Source: Anatilimnocola floriformis
GTDB taxonomy: Bacteria > Planctomycetota > Planctomycetia > Pirellulales > Pirellulaceae
Length of the DNA: 64,000 nt
NCBI RefSeq assembly: GCF_024256385.1
Contig: NZ_JAMLFW010000001.1
Location: 2,914,001 to 2,978,000, forward strand
Direction: 5' to 3'
In this document: positions 7,792 to 16,347 of the stretch, in pieces
How positions within the stretch are numbered: the stretch's first letter is position 1
Layout of the letters: every line of letters starts with the position of its first letter
Notes under the pieces: generated by a model
Told to the model about the DNA's origin: nothing
Databases searched by the model: none
Seen by the model: the letters and a program-made list of their open reading frames with translations, nothing else
Translations under genes and position numbers: made by a program

Positions 7792-10702
7792 CAAGCGGAT
7801 CCTCAGTCAATGGAATAGAAAAGTGAAAAGCAGCGCCCACGGAAAGGTCTTCGGCTTGCAGCATGCCGCCGTGGGCCTCGGCGATCGAACGACTGATCGA
7901 TAGCCCCATCCCCAGCCCTTCGCGCTTGGTAGTAAAAAACGGTTCGAACAAACGGCGGCGAACTTCGCGGCTAATGCCAGGCCCCGAATCCTGCACCAGG
8001 CAATGAACATCTCCCGCACCGAGAAAAGTCGAGATGGTGACGTGCCGTAGCGGCGCTGGCAGGGCCTCCATCGATTCGATGGCATTCCGCACCAGGTTGA
8101 CCAGCACTTGCTGGATTTGCACCAGATCGACATGGACCTCAGGGAGCTGCTCCGCGAGCGAGAGAATGACGTGTACCTTATGTTGCCGCAGCTCGCTGCC
8201 GAGCAGCTGAAGCACTTCGCGGACGATGGTGTTGAGCGAGATAAAAATTCGCTCGCCGATTTGCTTGCGGGCAAATTCACGCACACGGCGGATAATGACC
8301 GCGGCCCGCTGCGACTCGAGTGCAATTTGCGAGATGACCTCGCGCAACTCAGGGCGGCAATCCTCGGGAGACGACCAGCGCCGCAAAATGCCCGCCGTGT
8401 AGTTCTGAATGGCAAACAAGGGCTGATTCAATTCGTGAGCCAGACCGGCGGCCATTTCTCCCATCACGCTCAGGCGCGAGACGTGGGCCAAGTGACCTTG
8501 TTGTTGCTGCAGTTGCTCCTCCGCACGAGCTCGCTCGATCAGCAGTTGCTGCAATTGCCGGTTGGCTTCCTGCAGAGCAGCGGTTCGTTCGGCGACGTGG
8601 TGTTCCAGTTCTTCCTTGGCGCGTTGCAGCGTTTCGGTTGCGCGGCGCTGATCGGTAATGTCGAAGCAACTTCCGATAAAGCCGCGAAATTCGTCGCTGC
8701 CGACGAGCTTCGGAGCGCCGGTAAGATGCATCCAGCGATACTCGCCGTCGGCCCGGCAGAGTTGGAATTCGAGCGACAGCTCCGACTGACTTTGCTCGGC
8801 TTCGACATAGTCCCGGAGAAATTGCTCACGGTGGTTCGGGTGTACGCCGTCCAGCCAGCCGTGATCCAGCTCTTTTTCGAGCGAACGCCCGATGAACTCC
8901 AACCAGGCCCGATTGCAATAAGTCAGGCGGCCGTCGAGTGTCGTCGTCCAGATCAGCACCGGCGCCGAATCGGCCAGGCGGCGAAACCGCTCTTCGCTCA
9001 GCTGCAACTCGATCACCGCTCGCTTTTGATCCGAGATGTCGATGACGTTTCCCAGATAGCCGGTCACGGCTCCCAGATCGTCGCGAATCGGCACTGCCGT
9101 GCCATAGACCCAGGTCACGCCGCCACTGGGCGTGAGGTAACGATACTCCATCGCGAACGGCGCTCCGGTTCGGAGCGTTTGCGCAAATGCTTCGTTGACA
9201 GGCACGCGATCGTCGGGATGCAGAGAATCGATCCAGCCTTCTCCCTCGCCGCTTTCTGCCGGCCGGCCGGTTAGTTCGGCCCAGCGCGGGTTAAGATACA
9301 GCGTCAAGCCGTGCCGATCGGTTTCGTAAATGCCGACGTTCGACGAAGTCACCAGCGTGCGATAACGGCGTTCGCTTTCCGAGAGGGCTTCGACCTGCTC
9401 GATCCGCTGCGTGATGTCGCGCGAGAGGCCAATCAAGCCGATCATTTCGCCGGCTGCATCACGAAACGGGCTCTTCGTCGTCAGCATCGTAAACTTGCGG
9501 CCTTCGTACTGACCGCTTTCTTCATAAGTGAGAGCGTGCCCCGCGGCGAAGAGCAATTGATCGCGCTGCCGCGCATGGTCGGCCTGTTCGGGCGGCAGCA
9601 CTTCCACGTCCCGCAGCCCGATGATTTCGTGCACTGGTCGCCGGGCGAGCTCCGCACCGGCGCGGTTCATCAGCAGGTAGCGGCCGGCACGATCTTTCAC
9701 GTAGATCAAATCGGTGGTGTTATCCATCACCGTCTGCAGAATGCTGAGATTCGATCGCAACCGATCCTCGGCGGCCCGTTGTTCATCGATGGCCGTGGCA
9801 AACAGCAGCGGCGTGAGCATGGTCACCAGCGCAAAGGACTGCAGCGACATAGCCTGCAACTCCGGCATGCCCGACGCCAGGGCAAACAGACCGTCGCCGC
9901 GCGTGGTGTGATAGATGATGATCAGCAGGATGTTGCAGGAGGCGATTGCCGCGCCCAGCCGGCGAAACCGCAATCCGGCCCAGGCCAGCACCGGAACCAG
10001 ATACAGCAAGCTGTTCAGGTTCCAGACCAGTGAATTCGTATAAGGACTGAAGGCTCCCCACGTCGCCACATTCAAGCTGATGAAGAGCAACACGGCCTCG
10101 AGGGTGCGGCCGTAGCCGGAGAACGACGGCCTCGACTCGAGTTGCAAAATCCTCGAAGCCAGCGTGATTTGGACCGGCGCGATAATCAAAATGCCGATCG
10201 AATCGGCTTGCCACCACAATTGAAATATCTGCCAGTAATTCGTGGTCGGCTCGATCAGCTTCACGCCCGCGGTGCCAATGACGGCGCCGAGCAGCGGCAT
10301 GGTCAGCGACAAGGCCGCGAGCACGAGCACATCGCGCATCTTGGCAAACTGAAATGCGCCGATCGACCAGCGCTGCAAAACCAACGCGCCGAGCAGCGCT
10401 TCGATTGCGTTGGCCAGTACGAAGAGCAGCGACGGCAGCATCGACTGCCGATATACCAGCAGCTCCATCGAGAGATTCAGCACCGTTGCCGCCAGCAGGT
10501 ACTGCCACCACTGTTTTTTGGGCGTGAGGGCCAGTGTGGCCAGAAACACTCCGGCTGCGGGCCAAAAGGTGGCGAAGGCGAGCGACTTGAACGACAACAG
10601 GTGGCCCGCAACCACGGCGCAGCAATAGCCGAGGGCGAAAAGTATTACGAGGCCGAACTGTCGCGCACCCGAGGATGTCCGCACGAAATCGACTGCCTGC
10701 AC
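7748..10702 (-). CDS. MASE1-PAS-PAS-PAS sensor histidine kinase
   Basis: 984 residues. The first 300 or so are a polytopic membrane sensor with the MASE1 pattern (LSFKSLAFATFWPAAGVFLA and later helices). Three PAS domains follow, beginning near LQTVMDNTTDLIYVKD, YRTLVTSSNVGIYETD and FRRLADSAPVLIWTTT, each ending in a PAC-like segment. A coiled coil rich in Glu and Gln leads to a HisKA domain with phospho-acceptor His in GLAHELNQPLFAIQNY, then a HATPase domain with an N box (VLVNLVRNAIESM), G1 (VQDSGPGIS) and G2 (KREGLGMGLSIS). The HELNQPL form is characteristic of FixL/NtrB-related kinases. The GTG start lacks an obvious ribosome site. The ligand is unknown; MASE1 domains are thought to be sensory. 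Confidence 0.92.
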   Translation of the reverse strand: MQAVDFVRTSSGARQFGLVILFALGYCCAVVAGHLLSFKSLAFATFWPAAGVFLATLALTPKKQWWQYLLAATVLNLSMELLVYRQSMLPSLLFVLANAIEALLGALVLQRWSIGAFQFAKMRDVLVLAALSLTMPLLGAVIGTAGVKLIEPTTNYWQIFQLWWQADSIGILIIAPVQITLASRILQLESRPSFSGYGRTLEAVLLFISLNVATWGAFSPYTNSLVWNLNSLLYLVPVLAWAGLRFRRLGAAIASCNILLIIIYHTTRGDGLFALASGMPELQAMSLQSFALVTMLTPLLFATAIDEQRAAEDRLRSNLSILQTVMDNTTDLIYVKDRAGRYLLMNRAGAELARRPVHEIIGLRDVEVLPPEQADHARQRDQLLFAAGHALTYEESGQYEGRKFTMLTTKSPFRDAAGEMIGLIGLSRDITQRIEQVEALSESERRYRTLVTSSNVGIYETDRHGLTLYLNPRWAELTGRPAESGEGEGWIDSLHPDDRVPVNEAFAQTLRTGAPFAMEYRYLTPSGGVTWVYGTAVPIRDDLGAVTGYLGNVIDISDQKRAVIELQLSEERFRRLADSAPVLIWTTTLDGRLTYCNRAWLEFIGRSLEKELDHGWLDGVHPNHREQFLRDYVEAEQSQSELSLEFQLCRADGEYRWMHLTGAPKLVGSDEFRGFIGSCFDITDQRRATETLQRAKEELEHHVAERTAALQEANRQLQQLLIERARAEEQLQQQQGHLAHVSRLSVMGEMAAGLAHELNQPLFAIQNYTAGILRRWSSPEDCRPELREVISQIALESQRAAVIIRRVREFARKQIGERIFISLNTIVREVLQLLGSELRQHKVHVILSLAEQLPEVHVDLVQIQQVLVNLVRNAIESMEALPAPLRHVTISTFLGAGDVHCLVQDSGPGISREVRRRLFEPFFTTKREGLGMGLSISRSIAEAHGGMLQAEDLSVGAAFHFSIPLTEDPLDDARVDRTNRVLGG

Positions 10703-10854
10703 TGATTGGCTGAACCGCTGGCAGGCGGGTCTGAGCTGGCCGGGCGAAGGTCAATGAATCCGCTACAAGATACAAGCCGGCAGCTGGCTCAAATATGTGA
10801 GAATATCACCCCCCACGCCAGATTGTCGTAGTGGATTGAGAGGTGTTAGCGGCA

Positions 10855-10882
10855 AACCGCCGTACTGAGATCCCCGGCGGTT
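10855..10882 (-). terminator. Hairpin just after the tex stop codon
   Basis: AACCGCCG at 10855-10862 pairs with CGGCGGTT at 10875-10882 around a 12-base loop. It begins about 20 bases after the tex stop in the direction of transcription. The T run normally expected is absent, so the strength as a terminator is uncertain. Confidence 0.45.
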
Positions 10883-10902
10883 CTACTGACTTTTGCTCGA
10901 AA

Positions 10903-13900
10903 CTACTTCGAGTCGTCCTTGTCGGGCTTCTTCTTTTCGAAGAACTGCTGCAGGTCGCCGAAGGAGCGCATCGGGGCCCGGCCGTCTTGCTGGGCCTTGG
11001 TGAGAGGCTTGTCCACCTTGGGCTTCGTCGGTGGCCGTTCGATGATGCGTGGTTGTGGCGGTTCATCGCGACGACGATCGTTACCGCGACCACGTGGCGG
11101 ACCAGAACGTTGTCCTTGCGGACGATCACCCATTGGCGGCCGATCGCCGCGGGGCGGACCTTGTCGATCACCGGGCGGGCGATCGCCTCGGGGCCGGTCA
11201 CGACGGTCATCTCGTGGTGGACGATCACCGGCAGGCCGATCAGCACGCGGTGGGCGGTCACCACCAGGAGCACCTGCGCCGACCGGTTGAGGACCACGGC
11301 CTGGACCTGGCGCGCCTTCCTGCCGAGGACGACGCGGACCCCGTTCGCGCGGCGGACGCTGAGGTTTTTCGCTTCCCGGAGCGATCGCGGTGAGCGATAC
11401 GCGGCGGCGGTTCTTATCAACTTCGACGACCCAGACCTTTAAAACGTCGCCCACGCCAACCACTTCGTGTGGATCGCGAATGTAACGATCGGCCAGGCGG
11501 CTGATGTGGATCAAACCGCTGTCGGAGAGGCCGATATCGACGAACACGCCGAAGTCGACCACGTTGAGGACGGTGGCCTGCAACTCCATGCCAGACTGCA
11601 GATCCTCGAGCTTGGTGATGCCCCGGCGAAACAGCGGCGGCGGGAACGTATCGCGCGGATCGAGGCCAGGCCGTTTGAACGAATTCAAAATGTCCTGCAG
11701 CAAGTGCACGCCAATCGCCAATTCAGCGGCGATTTGCTCGACGACGATTTGCGCGGCCAACTCTGCAATGCGATTCTTCACCGGCTGCGGCGAAAGTGCT
11801 TCCGCGGCCGAACCAGCCGAGGGCTGTTCCTGCGAAGGAGCAATCGGCGTCAATGTTTCCGGCGTCGCCAAGGAAGACGTTGGCGTTTCGCTGACGGCAG
11901 GAGCAGCCGGCGCTTCGGTTGCCGGAGGCGAACCTGCGGTTTCTACGGCACCTTCCGCGGCAACGGCAGCGGGATCGATCACTTGCACCGGAGCCGGCGT
12001 TGGCGTTGGCTCGGCGGGCTTTTCTTCCGGCAGCGCTCCGAACTCGCTCTTCACCGGTTTCGGCGGCGGCGCGGGAACGATCTTGGCCAGTTCCGTTTCG
12101 TCCGTACCCATCTTTTCCAGCACGCTGCGGGCGATGGTGTAGCTTTCGGGATGGATCCAGGTGGCATCGAGCGGATTTTCGCCGCCGATGATCTTTAAGA
12201 AGCCTGCCGATTGCACGAATGTCGCCTCGCCGAAGCCGGGGACATTCTTCAGCTGTTCGCGATTCTTGAAAGGCCCATGTTCGCGGCGATATTCATACAC
12301 GCGGCGCGCGGTCAGGGCGTTCATGCCCGACACATAACGCAGCAGCGCGGGGCTGGCCGAGTTGACGTCGACGCCGACGAAGTTCACGCACGATTCGACG
12401 ACCGCGTCGAGCGAATCCTTCAAGTGCCGGGCCTTCATGTCGTGCTGATAAAGTCCGACGCCCAAGTTGGCCGGATTGATCTTCACCATTTCCGACAGCG
12501 GATCGAGCAGCCGGCGGCCGATCGAGATGGCGCCACGCTGCAAGGCATCGAAATGCGGCAGTTCTTCGCGACCGAGCGGGCTGGTGCTGTAGATGCTCGC
12601 GCCGGCTTCATTCACCACCGCGTAAGCGACGTCCCGGCCTGCAAGTTCCGACGACAGAACGTCGGCTACCAGTTGTTCGGTTTCCCGACAACCCGTTCCG
12701 TTGCCGATCGCAATGACCGAGACGTTGTATTGCTTGACCATGTCGGCCAGACGCGTGCGGGCCTTTTCGTGCCGCTCGTCCTTGCCGATCACATACATCA
12801 TGCTGTGGCCCAGCACGTTGCCGAATTCATCGAGGGCCACGAGCTTGCAACCACTCTTGAAACCCGGATCGACGGCGAGCACGCGGCGGCCGTGGGTCGG
12901 CGGTTGGAGCAGCAGCTTGCGGAGATTGCGGATGAAGACATCGACGGCATGCTCTTCGGCATGATCGGTCTGTTCGCGGCGAGCTTCGCGTTCGAGGCTC
13001 GGCAGAATCAGCCGCTGGAGCGCATCGCGGACACAGCCCTTCAAAAACACGGCGTGCGGATGATCGGCGGGGACCAAGAATGTTTCCGCTTCGGTCGCCA
13101 TCGCCTCGACATCGGCTTCGAGCTTCACGCGGATCGCGCGGGCCCGCTCACCGCGATTGATCGCCAGGATGCGATGCGGCGGAATCTTGCTGATCGGCTC
13201 CGAGTAATCGTAGAAATCCTTGAAGGCTTGTTCGGTGACGACCTTCTTCTTTTTCTTTTTCTTCTTCTTTTCGGTCTTCAAGCTCGGCGCCACGATGGGC
13301 ATGGCGGGCTTTTCGAACAACCGACCTGCCGGAAGAGCTTCGCCGCTCGCTACAGCTTGCTCGCTGCTGGCGACAACTTCTGCTGCCACCGGAGTGGCCG
13401 TGGGCGACGTTTCTTCGACGGCGGCCGGTGCAATGGCAGGATCGACGGGCATGTCGCCGCCTGGTGGCGGTTGCTGCAATGACGCGGTGGCCGTGACGAC
13501 GGGAGTCGCCGGTTCGGCAGGTGCTGGAGTTGCGGCCGGCAACGATGAAACTTCGGTTGTTTCAACCGGCGCTTCAGCAGCCTGGGCCTCGCTGGAACCT
13601 TCGCCCAGATTTTCGGCAGCAATTTCACCAGTGGCCGCAACTTCGGTCGCGGGCGTTCCTGGCGGAGGCGCTTCGATCTTCGTGCAAACCAGCTTGCCGG
13701 TCCGCTGGAAGATTCGCCGCAGGCGGCCGCGCAGTTCCGGGTTTTCGCCAAACTTTTCGGCCAGCAAATGGCCGACGCCCAACAGCACGTCGCCGATGGA
13801 GCTCAATTGCTTGTCGGCCGAAACAAAGTCCGTGGCCCGTTTATCCAGATCGACGGCAGCTGGATCGGCTTCGAGAATTTCCTTGGCGAGTGGTTCGAGA

Positions 13901-14271
13901 CCACGTTCGCGGGCCACCGTCGCCAGCGTTTGCTTCCTCGGCTTGAACGGCAGATACAAATCTTCGAGCCGTTTGGGCGTGTGCGCCGAACGGATCTGCT
14001 CGGCCAGTTCGGGCGTGAGCTTGCCCTGTGATTCGATCGACTTGAGGATGGTCGTCTTGCGCTCGACGAGCATCTTCATTTTCTGAAAGCCGTCTTGGAT
14101 CGCGCGAATTTGTTCTTCGTCGAGTCCTCCGGTTTCATCTTTGCGATAGCGCGTGATGAACGGAACGGTGTTGCCGTCCTCGAGCAGCGCGACAGTACGC
14201 TCGACTTTGTTCGCGGGCAAATTGACGTCGCGGGCTAACTGACCCAGGTCGACGCGTAAGGGCTCGATCAT
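10903..14271 (-). CDS. tex: Tex-like S1 RNA-binding protein, enlarged by low-complexity insertions
   Basis: 1,122 residues from ATG 14269-14271 (MIEPLRVDLG), against about 720-790 for usual Tex. The Tex N-terminal helical part is at 1-200, the YqgF-like fold near residue 470 (RVLAVDPGFKSGCKLVAL), the helix-hairpin-helix part near 680 (FKNREQLKNVPGFGEATF), and the S1 domain near 895-965 (VVDFGVFVDIGLSDSGLIHI). Three additions are unusual: an Ala/Pro/Glu/Thr-rich stretch at about 200-343 ending in nine Lys, another at about 745-835, and a 155-residue basic tail of GDRPP and RG-type repeats. Tex proteins bind nucleic acid and affect transcription. The tail resembles RGG-type RNA-binding regions. 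Confidence 0.93.
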   Translation of the reverse strand: MIEPLRVDLGQLARDVNLPANKVERTVALLEDGNTVPFITRYRKDETGGLDEEQIRAIQDGFQKMKMLVERKTTILKSIESQGKLTPELAEQIRSAHTPKRLEDLYLPFKPRKQTLATVARERGLEPLAKEILEADPAAVDLDKRATDFVSADKQLSSIGDVLLGVGHLLAEKFGENPELRGRLRRIFQRTGKLVCTKIEAPPPGTPATEVAATGEIAAENLGEGSSEAQAAEAPVETTEVSSLPAATPAPAEPATPVVTATASLQQPPPGGDMPVDPAIAPAAVEETSPTATPVAAEVVASSEQAVASGEALPAGRLFEKPAMPIVAPSLKTEKKKKKKKKKVVTEQAFKDFYDYSEPISKIPPHRILAINRGERARAIRVKLEADVEAMATEAETFLVPADHPHAVFLKGCVRDALQRLILPSLEREARREQTDHAEEHAVDVFIRNLRKLLLQPPTHGRRVLAVDPGFKSGCKLVALDEFGNVLGHSMMYVIGKDERHEKARTRLADMVKQYNVSVIAIGNGTGCRETEQLVADVLSSELAGRDVAYAVVNEAGASIYSTSPLGREELPHFDALQRGAISIGRRLLDPLSEMVKINPANLGVGLYQHDMKARHLKDSLDAVVESCVNFVGVDVNSASPALLRYVSGMNALTARRVYEYRREHGPFKNREQLKNVPGFGEATFVQSAGFLKIIGGENPLDATWIHPESYTIARSVLEKMGTDETELAKIVPAPPPKPVKSEFGALPEEKPAEPTPTPAPVQVIDPAAVAAEGAVETAGSPPATEAPAAPAVSETPTSSLATPETLTPIAPSQEQPSAGSAAEALSPQPVKNRIAELAAQIVVEQIAAELAIGVHLLQDILNSFKRPGLDPRDTFPPPLFRRGITKLEDLQSGMELQATVLNVVDFGVFVDIGLSDSGLIHISRLADRYIRDPHEVVGVGDVLKVWVVEVDKNRRRVSLTAIAPGSEKPQRPPRERGPRRPRQEGAPGPGRGPQPVGAGAPGGDRPPRADRPAGDRPPRDDRRDRPRGDRPPGDRQGPPRGDRPPMGDRPQGQRSGPPRGRGNDRRRDEPPQPRIIERPPTKPKVDKPLTKAQQDGRAPMRSFGDLQQFFEKKKPDKDDSK

Positions 14272-14442
14272 GCAAAACTCAACGAACAATAATTCGAATA
14301 CGGATCGCGGCAGACGTAACCAAAAACCAGACACAACTTTATGCGCGCACGCCTTGCGCAAAAAGTAAGCCGCGCAATCTAGCGCTGCCGTGGCATCTTG
14401 TCAAGGTTCGGACTAGAGTTGCGACCACTTCTGGGGCCCAAC

Positions 14443-14916
14443 TTACTTCGCCAATTCTTCACCAACCGTCGGTTCAGCCACGCCGACGGGCGGAGCATCG
14501 CCGCTGTTCTCGAAGCTTTCGACAAAGGGCTTACCGCCATCCCACGTCAGATCGATCCGCAGATCGCTGGTGGGCTTATCGACTTTAATGGTCAGTCCCG
14601 AAGTATTCACATCAGAATACTTTTTCGGAATCAACCAACGATTGCCGCGTGGCAAGCGTTCGGTCGAAACAATCTCAATTGGATGCTCGCCGGCAAACAC
14701 ACCATCGTCGACTGTGCGAGTGTAGAGGCGAAACTTTCCCTCTTTGTCGATCATCGCCTGCGCCGAGCGAGTGTGCGCGGGAATCACCCGGATGTGTCCA
14801 CCCTGCACCGGCTGACCGTCGATATACACAGTGCCGGCAATCGGAATCGGCCGTTCCTGGCAACCGGCCAAGACGCCCAGTCCGCCCAGCACGATGAGTA
14901 AAAGTAATGTTCGCAT
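14443..14916 (-). CDS. Small lipoprotein of unknown function
   Basis: 157 residues from ATG 14916; the longer frame begins at a TTG without support. The signal peptide ends in a lipobox (VLAGC at about residues 14-18), so the protein is probably lipid-anchored outside the inner membrane. The rest (IAGTVYIDGQPVQGGHIRVIP) resembles the beta-sandwich of carboxypeptidase-regulatory or transthyretin-like domains often found in planctomycete lipoproteins. It lies 18 bases after the DUF1559 gene and is probably co-transcribed with it, a pairing I know to be frequent in these bacteria. Confidence 0.82.
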   Translation of the reverse strand: MRTLLLLIVLGGLGVLAGCQERPIPIAGTVYIDGQPVQGGHIRVIPAHTRSAQAMIDKEGKFRLYTRTVDDGVFAGEHPIEIVSTERLPRGNRWLIPKKYSDVNTSGLTIKVDKPTSDLRIDLTWDGGKPFVESFENSGDAPPVGVAEPTVGEELAK

Positions 14917-14934
14917 GAGATGTCGCAATAAAAA

Positions 14935-15870
14935 TCAGGGCTGAGCAGTTTCGCCGCCGCCTCGGGTCGAAAGAGCTCGGTAGAGCGTCAGGTTGATGTT
15001 GTCGCCGAGGAACTGTACGTGTCCGTCGCCGAACGCAAACAATCCGCCACGCGGATGCTTGCTGCTGAAGGCGCCGTTGACGCGCAAGTCATAAAGATCG
15101 AGATAAATGGGCGCACTGACCGGCGTGTTGAGCGGATTCTCGGTCGACCGCAAGCTGTCGCAGTGCCGCGAGCCAATCATCCACTGATTGCTGTTATTCG
15201 GGTTATGGCCGTCGATGACTTCGCCCAAGAAGAATGTATTCGACAAGCCGTCGGTCACATCACGCGGCTTGATTTCGGTGCGATACATAAAGACGCCCGT
15301 GTTGTAGTGCTTCAAATTTACCTTGTCGGTGGTCGAACTCGCGCCATAAGTGCCGTGGTTGAAGGCGTAGCTGCCAATGCCCCAGTTGCCGCTGGAAACT
15401 TTCTTCGCCGTGTTTGAGGGACACACGACCGACTTCGGCTGCATGGAAAACAACTGCGTGAGGCCCGTGCTCCAGCCGGCGGTATCGTCGGTCACTCCAT
15501 CACAACCGGTCGCCGGCGCCACGGCCCCTTTCTTGAAGCCAAGTTGATCGTGCAGCCCTTGCTGCTCCATCTGCGGCAACAGCAGCACGAACGCGCTCGT
15601 GCCAGGTCGCGTCGACGATGGTCGTGTTCCGCAGACATCGCCAGTCCAGCAGTCGCATCCCATGCGACCCGTGGGATAGATTCGCAGCGCGTCCTCATAG
15701 TTGGCCACCGCAAGGGCCCACTGCTTGAGATTATTCGTGCACTGCGACCGCCGGGCCGCTTCGCGAGCAGCCTGCACCGCAGGGAGCATCAGTGCGAACA
15801 GCACACCGATGATGGCGATGACCACGAGGAGTTCGACGAGCGTAAATGCGCGGCGGGAACGAATACGCAT
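14935..15870 (-). CDS. DUF1559 pilin-like secreted protein
   Basis: 311 residues from ATG 15870, which places the basic segment MRIRSRR directly before the type IV pilin cleavage and methylation motif AFTLVELLVVIAIIGVL. After the long N-terminal helix comes AAREAARRSQCTNNLKQ, typical of DUF1559, and near the end GLFAFGDGHVQFLGDNIN, the Asp-Gly-His motif of that family. These proteins are hugely amplified in planctomycetes and are thought to be exported pseudopilin-like proteins. Six Cys residues lie in the outer domain. The longer frame to 15963 adds 31 residues that would spoil the pilin signal and was rejected. Confidence 0.93.
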   Translation of the reverse strand: MRIRSRRAFTLVELLVVIAIIGVLFALMLPAVQAAREAARRSQCTNNLKQWALAVANYEDALRIYPTGRMGCDCWTGDVCGTRPSSTRPGTSAFVLLLPQMEQQGLHDQLGFKKGAVAPATGCDGVTDDTAGWSTGLTQLFSMQPKSVVCPSNTAKKVSSGNWGIGSYAFNHGTYGASSTTDKVNLKHYNTGVFMYRTEIKPRDVTDGLSNTFFLGEVIDGHNPNNSNQWMIGSRHCDSLRSTENPLNTPVSAPIYLDLYDLRVNGAFSSKHPRGGLFAFGDGHVQFLGDNINLTLYRALSTRGGGETAQP

Positions 15871-16347
15871 GGGAAAACCTGGAACGGGGGAGAGCAGGCA
15901 GAGAGAGCCATCCATTCGGGCTGCATTATGGATGCGCAGCGGGCTCCCGCCAAGAGAAATCAAGCTTCAAAAAGCGAGACTCATGCCCTTCGCTCCCGTA
16001 GCAGTTCTCGACCCGCGCGGTGGGAATATATAACCAGTTATCAAAATTGCAGCGATTCCTCCAACCCCTTGCCAGCCATCGCCTTGCCGCCAAATCAGGC
16101 GGTTATATCGCGCCGGAGTTATAACCTTTTTATAACCGTCGCCAATCCTTCGAACACGATTCGAATGCCTCGGCAGCCGAGCGTCGTTCGCGCGGTGCCT
16201 GTTGCTGCCAGTGCGCACCGGTAGCGCAATCCGCTTCACGGATTCAAAAAACAACGATCGCAGTGAGAAAGAATGCGAGTCAATTAGATGGCAGATAGTG
16301 ACAACTTAGGTCAGAAGTTTTCACAAGAGGCAAGTGTCCAAGCTCAC
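15871..16347. other. 477-base intergenic region upstream of the DUF1559 gene
   Basis: No gene could be supported. It includes an inverted pair GGTTATA (16102-16108) and TATAACC (16121-16127), with two further TATAACC copies at 16029-16035 and 16132-16138. This is a likely regulatory site for the DUF1559-lipoprotein unit, but no binding protein can be named. A 95-codon minus-strand frame here has no family features. Confidence 0.55.

Noticed and set aside
13234-13275. Pyrimidine-rich run that could look like a simple repeat or slippage site
   Set aside because: It is the nine-Lys run of the Tex protein and keeps the frame, so no frameshift has occurred.
15967-16254. 95-codon minus-strand frame upstream of the DUF1559 gene
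   Set aside because: No pattern, and it covers the heptamer cluster that looks regulatory.
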